Below are positions 1 through 5,733 of a DNA stretch of 11,650 nucleotides, in pieces. The stretch spans positions 1-11,650 of the forward strand of contig JAGGTG010000047.1 of the NCBI GenBank assembly GCA_021163905.1. The letters are read 5' to 3'. Every line of letters begins with the position of its first letter. The first letter of the stretch is position 1. The stretch comes from Candidatus Aerophobota bacterium. GTDB lineage: Bacteria > Aerophobota > Aerophobia > Aerophobales > B3-G15. The position numbers and the translations under genes were made by a program. The notes below the pieces were generated by a model that was not told the origin of the DNA, searched no databases, and saw nothing but the letters and a program-made list of their open reading frames with translations.

Positions 1-21
1 CGTTGCTTTTAGACAAAACAG

Positions 22-120
22 ACGCAAAGGCGCAAAGACGCAAAGACGCAATGGACCCAATGACCCAATGACCCAACAGACGAGATAGACCAAATCGACG
101 AAACGGACGAGATAGACGAT
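22..120. repeat. Short tandem-repeat tract, 8-bp units changing to 9-bp units
   Basis: Three sub-blocks follow one another without a gap. Positions 22-53 hold four copies of an 8-mer close to acgcaaag (the second begins with g, the fourth ends in tg). Positions 54-77 hold three copies of gacccaat (the last ends in c). From 79 onward the period becomes 9: gacgagata, gaccaaatc, gacgaaacg, gacgagata, then a partial gacgat ending at 120. The 12-mer gacgagatagac occurs at 79-90 and 106-117. The tract ends directly against the rex stop codon (121-123), so it lies in the 3' flank of the operon. I see no hairpin followed by a T-run, so it is not an obvious intrinsic terminator. Function unknown. Confidence 0.85.
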
Positions 121-756
121 TTAACTGACGGCTATCTTTTCCAGGCTTATAAAAAAAGAGAGTATCTCAAGAGGAATGGATAGGTCAATATTTTTAAGTT
201 TTACCTTACCTGGAACAACAAGATGAGTTGGGGCAAAGTTTAAAATACCCTTAACTTTTCCCCTTATAAGCTTATCTGCCACATCCTGAGCCACATCAGC
301 AGGAGTTGTAATTATTCCCACCTTTATCTTATTGAGAGGCAAAAGTTCTGGAATTTTCTCTACATCTTGAATTACAATACCTCCAATGGTTTTGCCTATC
401 TTTTCAGGATCACTATCAAAGGCAAGTTTAATTTGAAACTTATCTTTTCTAAATCCAGGATACATAAGAAGAGCAGAACCCAATTTACCAACCCCGACAA
501 GGGCAAGTCTCCACTTTCTATTAAGGGTAAGAATATGGGTAATTTCCTCTTTTAGTCTATCCACCCTGTATCCCTGTCCCCGTATTCCGAACCATCCAAA
601 ATAAGATAGGTCTTTTCTGATCTGATTATCAGTAGTTCCAACCAGTTCTGCAAATTTTTGGGAGGAAAGAACACGATCATCTGGAATACTTTTTAAAGTT
701 CTTAGATAAAGGGAAAGGCGTTGTACCGCAACTTCAGGGGCTTTAAATCTCGGCAT
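121..756 (-). CDS. rex: Redox-sensing transcriptional repressor Rex
   Basis: A 211-aa cytosolic dimeric repressor of the Rex family, which binds DNA when NADH/NAD+ is low and releases it when NADH binds. Residues ~1-75 form the winged-helix domain, with the family signatures RKDLSYFG (47-54) and the wing RGQGYRV (59-65). Residues ~80-211 form the Rossmann domain: the dinucleotide loop VGVGKLG (87-93), FD at 113-114 after beta-2, TPADVAQ (151-157) and NFAPTHL (173-179). The usual loop is G-x-G-N-L-G; here Lys91 replaces Asn. Length is normal for the family. ATG at 756 is preceded by a good Shine-Dalgarno, AGGAAGG, at 764-770. It lies 28 nt after the Fe-S flavoprotein stop and is probably the last cistron of the operon. 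A Rex-like palindrome in the operon leader (11510-11523) suggests autoregulation. Identification is secure; the regulon is inferred. Confidence 0.96.
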   Translation of the reverse strand: MPRFKAPEVAVQRLSLYLRTLKSIPDDRVLSSQKFAELVGTTDNQIRKDLSYFGWFGIRGQGYRVDRLKEEITHILTLNRKWRLALVGVGKLGSALLMYPGFRKDKFQIKLAFDSDPEKIGKTIGGIVIQDVEKIPELLPLNKIKVGIITTPADVAQDVADKLIRGKVKGILNFAPTHLVVPGKVKLKNIDLSIPLEILSFFISLEKIAVS

Positions 757-784
757 TTATCTACCTTCCTCTAATATAACTACC

Positions 785-2656
785 TTATTTTAATTTTCCC
801 TTTAAATAAAGATCTATTCCTTCAGCAGCTCTTTTGGCATCAGCGATGGCAGTTACAGCATCTAAATTGAGATTAACAATATCACCACCGGCAAAGACTT
901 TTGGCAGTGATGTTTTTCCATTTTCATCAACCTTTACCTTCCTGCGAGGGGTAAACTCCAATTTATCAAATAGTTCCTTTGGAATAAAAGAAAAGTCTGG
1001 TGCCTGTCCGATAGCTTCAATAACCATATCTCCTTCTAAAAACATCTCCTTATCCTCATAAAAGGTGGGGTTGAACCTTCCCTGTTCATCAAAAACTGAT
1101 TTTACTTTCATACATAAAAGACCTTTTACCTTACCATCTTCAACCTTAATTTCCTTGGGTCCCCATCCAGGATTAAATTGAACTCCCTCTGCCTTTGCAT
1201 CTTCAATTTCTTCTTTGGTAGCCGGCATTATATCCCAGTCCTCTAAGGAAACTGTTTTGGTAACCACCTTTTCTCCTGGATACTGGATATGTTGCAATCT
1301 TAGAGCCTCTCTGGCAACATCCATTGCTACATTTCCTCCACCAATAACAATAACTTCCCTGCCCACCTTTACCCCTTTACCAATTTTATTTTCTTTAAGG
1401 AACAAAAGAGCAGGATAAGCTTTGTCAGAGTTCTTAACACGTGTTGAGCGAGATACAGTTGTACCTATCCCCAGATAAATAGCATCATAATTTTTGTAAA
1501 TATCCTCAAATAAAATATCTTTGCCTACCGTGGTATTGAATTTAAATTTAACTCCTAAAGAAGCAATATAGTTCACATCTTTATCAATACTTTCAATTGG
1601 TAAGCGGTAAAGTGGTGGTCCTATTCGCATCATACCACCACCTCCGGGTAATGAATCAAAAACAGTAATCTCATGTCCCTTCAACCTTAAAAAGTAAGCT
1701 ACTGATAAACCACCTGGCCCTGCACCAATAACGGCAACTTTTTTACCTGTGGATTTAGCTGGTTTAACTCCAAGTGCTTTCTTATAATCTTCAACCATAT
1801 CCGAAGCGTATCTTTTAAGCCACCTTATAGCTACGGGCTCTCCTCTTTTTCCAAGAGAGCAAGCTTTCTCACAATGAGCCATACATATCCTTCCGCATAT
1901 TGCGGGGATAGGATTATCTTCAAATATTTTCCTTAAAGACTCATCAGGTTTATCCTCGTAAATCGCCTTGATATACTCAGAGATTTTAAGATGAGCTGGA
2001 CAGGCATCCTCACATAACTTACACTCAAGACACCTTAGAGCTTCTTTTTTTGCCTCCTCCCGTGAATAACCAAGCACCTGTTCCATAAATGATAGTACTC
2101 TTTTTTCAGGTGGAACTTCAGGCATTGGTACACGCTCTGGTTCAAACAGAGAGTATTTCAAATCTGATACAAATCCCTCATTATCTGTCTTTCGATGAGC
2201 AAGACTTGCCTGAAATATGGAGTACTTCTCTTCAGGTAAAAAGTGCTCTTTATCGGTCTTTTCATCCTTTGCCAGTAGAGTGAAGGTGCCCGGATCAAAG
2301 TGGATATGTAAATAGTCTCGAGATAGTCTCAAAGAACCAGGAGGACAGATGTCCACGCACAATCCGCAAAAGCAACACCTTCCATAATCTATTTTTGGAC
2401 GCTCATTTTTTTCGCCTGTTTTTGGCTTAATTTCAGGAATCTCTACCATAGTTATTGCCTGGTTGGGGCATATATCAGCGCAATTTCCACATCCTGTACA
2501 TTTATCCCAGTCATTAAGGTGAAAACCTCTGTATCTTGGTGAGGGTTCTTTTTGTTCAAAAGGGTACCTCAAAGTTCCAGGTTTTTCAAAAAGATACTTA
2601 ATTGCCTTAAACGGTTTTAAAACACTCCCCTTTTTGACCTCTGATTTTTCTTTCAT
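785..2656 (-). CDS. NuoI-like ferredoxin fused to GltD/NfnB-like FAD-dependent NAD(P) oxidoreductase
   Basis: A 623-aa fusion protein, predicted cytoplasmic and part of the peripheral arm. Residues ~1-120 resemble NuoI/MbxN: YRGFH at 42-46 and two ferredoxin motifs, C53-C56-C59-C63 and C94-C97-C100-C104. Residues ~170-290 are the Fe-S domain typical of GltD/NfnB proteins: C209-C212-C215-C219 and C254-C258-C262-C266, joined by VPMPEVPPEKR and AICGRIC segments. Then come an FAD-binding GAGPGG (311-316), an NAD(P)-binding GGGNVA (439-444) and a closing AGGDIV FAD motif (589-594). The loop that normally reads YRRxxxEMP in NADPH users reads SLEDWDIMP (470-478), which hints at NADH preference. The ATG overlaps the mbxL-like stop by 4 nt (ATGA). 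Likely role: electron transfer between ferredoxin, the complex's Fe-S chain and NAD(P)(H). Domains are secure; reaction and direction are inferred. Confidence 0.9.
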   Translation of the reverse strand: MKEKSEVKKGSVLKPFKAIKYLFEKPGTLRYPFEQKEPSPRYRGFHLNDWDKCTGCGNCADICPNQAITMVEIPEIKPKTGEKNERPKIDYGRCCFCGLCVDICPPGSLRLSRDYLHIHFDPGTFTLLAKDEKTDKEHFLPEEKYSIFQASLAHRKTDNEGFVSDLKYSLFEPERVPMPEVPPEKRVLSFMEQVLGYSREEAKKEALRCLECKLCEDACPAHLKISEYIKAIYEDKPDESLRKIFEDNPIPAICGRICMAHCEKACSLGKRGEPVAIRWLKRYASDMVEDYKKALGVKPAKSTGKKVAVIGAGPGGLSVAYFLRLKGHEITVFDSLPGGGGMMRIGPPLYRLPIESIDKDVNYIASLGVKFKFNTTVGKDILFEDIYKNYDAIYLGIGTTVSRSTRVKNSDKAYPALLFLKENKIGKGVKVGREVIVIGGGNVAMDVAREALRLQHIQYPGEKVVTKTVSLEDWDIMPATKEEIEDAKAEGVQFNPGWGPKEIKVEDGKVKGLLCMKVKSVFDEQGRFNPTFYEDKEMFLEGDMVIEAIGQAPDFSFIPKELFDKLEFTPRRKVKVDENGKTSLPKVFAGGDIVNLNLDAVTAIADAKRAAEGIDLYLKGKLK

Positions 2657-3759
2657 CTATCTATCTCCGGAGCAGTTACATATAAACTTATCATAATATT
2701 GCCCACATCAGCAATGCTGGCATTTTTTAAGAGTTTCTCCAGAATAACAAGCCCATGAGGATAAGAAGGGGTTCTAAAGTGAACTCTATAGGGTTTATCT
2801 TCACCATTGCTTACCAAATAAAGACCCAATTCCCCTCGAGACGATTCAACTCTTACGTAAGTTTCCCCTTCCGGTATTCTCCATTTAAATGGATTGGGAA
2901 CTTTATTATAAACTTCTCCTCTGGGCATTTTTTCAAAACACTGCATTATAATGTGGACGCTTTGAATCATCTCATCCCTTACTATCCAGATCCTTGAGTA
3001 AGCATCGCCGTCTTCTCTTGTAGGAACCTCAAAATCTACCCTGTCATACACAGCATAGGGTTCAATTTTTCTAATATCGTATTTTACACCTGTCGCTCTT
3101 AAAATCTGGCCTGTTGCACCTAATCTTTTTGCCTCTTCTCTGGTTATCTTTCCTATGTTCTTTGCTCTTTCATAGAAAAGGCGGTTATTAAAAAAAGCAC
3201 TATCATAATCCGGAATGCAACTTCCTATGGTATGCAGTGTATTTAAAACCTTATCCTTAAATCCCTCTGGTAGATCACGTCTTACCCCACCAGGCCAGAT
3301 GTATATATGATAAACTCTTGCACCTGTAAGCTCTTCAAATAGGTCTAAAATAAGATCTCTGTGATACATCGCCCATTGAGCAACAGTATCAAAACCAAGC
3401 ATATTAGCATAAGCCCAGCAACCAAATAGGTGAGAGACCAATCGAGCAAGTTCCAGAACAATGGTTCTTATATAATTTGCCCTTTCCGGAACTTCTATTC
3501 CGGCCAGCTTTTCAACTGCCATTGCATATACCATCTCCATAGAATCAGGTTCTACCACATTTATTCTACAAACCATGGGAAAATTCTGTATCCAGGTTCT
3601 ATACTCCATTAACTTTTCAAAACCTCTGTGTAACCACCCTGGGTTGGCAGATGCCTCCAGAATTTTATCTCCCTCTACCTTTAAGGTGATACTAAAATTT
3701 CCCACCATCCCAAGATGCTGAGGGCCAAAATACAGCTCAAGTTCTCTTTCTTGACTCAT
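2653..3759 (-). CDS. mbxL: NuoD/MbxL-like catalytic large subunit lacking the [NiFe] site
   Basis: A 368-aa homolog of complex I NuoD and of group 4 hydrogenase large subunits. Family landmarks: GPQH (12-15), WLHRGFEKL (42-50), YAMAVEKLAGIEVPERA (78-94), and the C-terminal ending at IDR (366-368) where hydrogenases are processed. The hydrogenase N-terminal CxxC is reduced to C64-R-I-N67. The C-terminal CxxC is gone, with Thr362 and Glu365 at those positions. Complex I's second His of the HPSTHG loop is Val19, and the quinone-site Tyr aligns with Val68. It should therefore not evolve H2, and quinone reduction looks unlikely. This fits the Mbx (MBS) class, whose Pyrococcus member has been linked to polysulfide reduction. 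ATG at 3759 overlaps the preceding stop (ATGA) and follows GGAAGATAAAAA. Family assignment is secure; the substrate is unknown. Confidence 0.93.
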   Translation of the reverse strand: MSQERELELYFGPQHLGMVGNFSITLKVEGDKILEASANPGWLHRGFEKLMEYRTWIQNFPMVCRINVVEPDSMEMVYAMAVEKLAGIEVPERANYIRTIVLELARLVSHLFGCWAYANMLGFDTVAQWAMYHRDLILDLFEELTGARVYHIYIWPGGVRRDLPEGFKDKVLNTLHTIGSCIPDYDSAFFNNRLFYERAKNIGKITREEAKRLGATGQILRATGVKYDIRKIEPYAVYDRVDFEVPTREDGDAYSRIWIVRDEMIQSVHIIMQCFEKMPRGEVYNKVPNPFKWRIPEGETYVRVESSRGELGLYLVSNGEDKPYRVHFRTPSYPHGLVILEKLLKNASIADVGNIMISLYVTAPEIDR

Positions 3760-4250
3760 TTTTTATCTTCCACAAAGGGGATTTTATCAAAAACTTCTTT
3801 CACGTATTCTCTGGTATCAAAATCTTTCCGAAAAGGAGGTATTTTATAATCTCTTTCCAAAAAAAGATGAGTTAATTTGGGGTGTCCTTTAAAATTTATT
3901 CCAAAAAGCTCATGAAGTTCTCTTTCATAAGGCTCGGCATTTTCAAAAACTGAAATTGCTGTCTTAAACTCCGATTTTTCTCTGGAAATCTTTGTTTTTA
4001 AGATAATATGTTTCCTCATTTCTTTTTCAGAGTAAGATGTGAGAATATAAACAAGCTCAAATTTTTTTTCCTCAATCCAGTCCACACAGGAGATAAGCTC
4101 TAAATGATCATATCCCTTGTTCTTCAGAAAACTCAAAATAGATAAAACAGTCTCCTCTGAAGCAGCTACAACCATTCTGTCATCTTCAGGCAGGCTTACC
4201 AGTACATTCCTAAAAGTTGTTTCCAGCTCTTTTTTTAATGATTCATCCAT
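3756..4250 (-). CDS. mbxK: NuoC/MbxK-like 30-kDa subunit
   Basis: Homolog of NADH dehydrogenase 30-kDa subunit (NuoC; MbxK/HyfG N-terminal type), a peripheral-arm scaffold that bridges the NuoB- and NuoD-like subunits and binds no cofactor. The hallmark is near the C-terminus: YERELHELFGINFKGHP followed by LTHLFL, RDY and PFRKDFD, matching the complex I 30-kDa signature. I start at the ATG at 4250 (164 aa). It has a GGAAGA Shine-Dalgarno at 4257-4262 with 6-nt spacing, nearly identical to the site before the NuoD-like gene, and overlaps the NuoB-like gene by 8 nt. A longer reading frame begins at TTG 4295, but would overlap the upstream gene by 53 nt with no better ribosome site. The stop overlaps the next start as ATGA. 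Confidence 0.93.
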   Translation of the reverse strand: MDESLKKELETTFRNVLVSLPEDDRMVVAASEETVLSILSFLKNKGYDHLELISCVDWIEEKKFELVYILTSYSEKEMRKHIILKTKISREKSEFKTAISVFENAEPYERELHELFGINFKGHPKLTHLFLERDYKIPPFRKDFDTREYVKEVFDKIPFVEDKK

Positions 4251-4803
4251 TTTTATCTTCCATTGGATATAGTGGTGGCCACTCAAGTTTTCCAAATAAT
4301 TTTTCCTGATTTTGGCGATAGTATCTATATTTTTCTCTGTATTTTATATATCCTGTTGCCATACCTTTATCTATCATGGTCCAAAGATGGGTAACAGCGA
4401 TAAATATTGCCTCAGGCCTTGGCATACATCCGGAAATCCAGCCATCTACAGGAATATATTTGTCAAGATGTTTAATGGTATTGTAGGAGTCCCAATACAT
4501 CCCACCATTTATAGGACAGGAACCAAAGCCAACGGTATACTTTGGATCAGGCATCAGTTCATAGGTTCTTATAATTGCCTTCAGGGTTTTTAGTGAAACA
4601 TACCCTGTAATTAAAAACAAATTAGCCTGTCTGGGAGTAGCTACAGGAATAACCCCAAATCTTTCTGCATCCCATCTGGAAGTTATAACTGGTGGAACTT
4701 CTATGATTCCGCATCCGGTGCAAAAATAAACTGCCCACAGGGAGTATTTATGACCCATTTTATCAGGAGCTTTAAACCACTTTTTTATACTCGTTCTATC
4801 CAT
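4243..4803 (-). CDS. mbxJ: NuoB/MbxJ-like Fe-S small subunit (N2/proximal cluster)
   Basis: A 186-aa homolog of complex I NuoB and of the small subunit of group 4 hydrogenases. It holds the single [4Fe-4S] cluster closest to the catalytic site. Ligands visible: C28-T-G-C31, C96 (in GFGSCPINGG) and C126 (in ISGCMPRPEAI). The first pair is CxxC, as in hydrogenases, and not the adjacent CC of true NuoB. The C-terminal tail (~150-186) is basic and aromatic (GYIKYREKYRYYRQN) and may contact the NuoC/NuoI-like partners. ATG at 4803 follows AAGGAA (around 4811-4817). It is separated from the NuoH-like gene upstream by a 45-nt gap with two hairpins. Family is secure; the Mbx assignment rests on motif and context. 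Confidence 0.94.
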   Translation of the reverse strand: MDRTSIKKWFKAPDKMGHKYSLWAVYFCTGCGIIEVPPVITSRWDAERFGVIPVATPRQANLFLITGYVSLKTLKAIIRTYELMPDPKYTVGFGSCPINGGMYWDSYNTIKHLDKYIPVDGWISGCMPRPEAIFIAVTHLWTMIDKGMATGYIKYREKYRYYRQNQEKLFGKLEWPPLYPMEDKNG

Positions 4804-4818
4804 TTTTTATTTCCTTCT

Positions 4819-4846
4819 GTGCGGTAAATCGCACCACTACAGTGGT
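4819..4846 (-). other. Two adjacent small hairpins in the 45-nt intercistronic gap
   Basis: Read on the transcribed strand, ACCAC-TGTA-GTGGT (4833-4846; 5 bp, plus a possible closing T-A pair) is followed by GTGCG-ATTTAC-CGCAC (4819-4834; 5 bp). The two share two bases, so only one may form fully at a time. They begin just after the NuoH-like stop (4849-4851) and end next to the Shine-Dalgarno of the NuoB-like gene. No T-run follows, so this is not an intrinsic terminator. A role in mRNA processing, stability or translation at the membrane-arm/peripheral-arm boundary is possible but unproven. Confidence 0.45.
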
Positions 4847-4848
4847 AT

Positions 4849-5733
4849 CTATGCCACAACATAAGCTATAACCAGTCCTGCTAATGCAAGTATAGATGGC
4901 CACTTCCAGCAGTACTTTATAGCCTGATCAATTCTAAAACGCGGGAAAACTGCATGGATAAAAAGGCCAAGTAAAAATACAACAAGCATCTTTACAAAAA
5001 AGGTAAAGGGATTTCCTCCCCCCAGAAAAAGATCGACAAAAAGTGCAAGAACAATAAATGTATGAAAGGCATGCTCAACTGTCATAAGAGCTAAGTACCT
5101 TCCCCCATATTCAACTGATGGTCCTGATGAGATTTCCTGAGGAGCACTAACTATATCAAATGGTCTTATTCCAAGCATCGCTGGCAGGATCATAAAGTAA
5201 GCTATTGCGGGAAGTGGCAGGTAAATTACTCCCCATGAAAGATGCTGTTGAGCTTTTGTAATCTCAACTAAAGATGTAGTTTTATAGTAGGTCATAACAG
5301 CAAGAATAGAAAATAACAGAGGAACCTCGTACCCGAGGGAAAGCATCATTTTACGAGATATACCTATACTGATATTTGGATTAGCCCCCTCACCTCCACT
5401 TAAAGCAACTCCAAGAGGAGCAAGAAGCATAAGATAAAGAACAACAAGAAAATCACCAGATCCAGAAAGAGGAGCAATTCCCCCAAAGGGGATAAATAAA
5501 ACCAGAACAATTGAACCTGCTAAAGATAGAATAACGCCCATGTCAAATAACCTGCCATGAGAAATACTTTTCTGGTTCATTAATTTAATAAGGTCAATAA
5601 CAGGCTGATAAATTGGTGGACCGTATCTTCTGTGAATTCTGGCAATTACCTTTCTTGAAAGACCCAAGAAAAATACTCCAATTATAAAGGCTATTATAGG
5701 CAGAACAATTATCCACACAGCTTTTATTACCAT
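4849..5733 (-). CDS. mbxM: NuoH/MbxM-like membrane anchor subunit
   Basis: About 294 aa with roughly eight hydrophobic segments, homologous to complex I NuoH, HyfC/EchB and MbhM. It anchors the peripheral arm to the membrane and links it to the antiporter chain. Motifs: RRYGPPIYQPVIDLIKL (hydrogenase-style loop 1), GYEVPLLFSIL with its conserved Glu, FDIVSAPQEISSGPSVEYGG (loop with the conserved acidic/EYGG signature) and RFRIDQAIKYCWKW near the C-terminus. I prefer ATG 5733, which follows GGGTGGGG (5737-5744) and overlaps the NuoL-like gene by 7 nt. A GTG at 5742 in the same frame would give 297 aa but has no good ribosome site. Its stop precedes the largest gap in the operon. Family secure; start moderately certain. 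Confidence 0.94.
   Translation of the reverse strand: MVIKAVWIIVLPIIAFIIGVFFLGLSRKVIARIHRRYGPPIYQPVIDLIKLMNQKSISHGRLFDMGVILSLAGSIVLVLFIPFGGIAPLSGSGDFLVVLYLMLLAPLGVALSGGEGANPNISIGISRKMMLSLGYEVPLLFSILAVMTYYKTTSLVEITKAQQHLSWGVIYLPLPAIAYFMILPAMLGIRPFDIVSAPQEISSGPSVEYGGRYLALMTVEHAFHTFIVLALFVDLFLGGGNPFTFFVKMLVVFLLGLFIHAVFPRFRIDQAIKYCWKWPSILALAGLVIAYVVA

Noticed and set aside
22..120. CRISPR array
   Set aside because: Units are 8-9 bp and directly adjacent, with no spacers and no cas genes nearby.
3756..4295. TTG start at 4295 for the NuoC-like gene (179 aa)
   Set aside because: It would overlap the NuoB-like gene by 53 nt. The ATG at 4250 has a good GGAAGA site, matching the site before the NuoD-like gene.
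4819..4846. Intrinsic terminator between the NuoH- and NuoB-like genes
   Set aside because: Stems are short and followed by AGAAGGAAATAAAAA on the transcribed strand, with no T-run.
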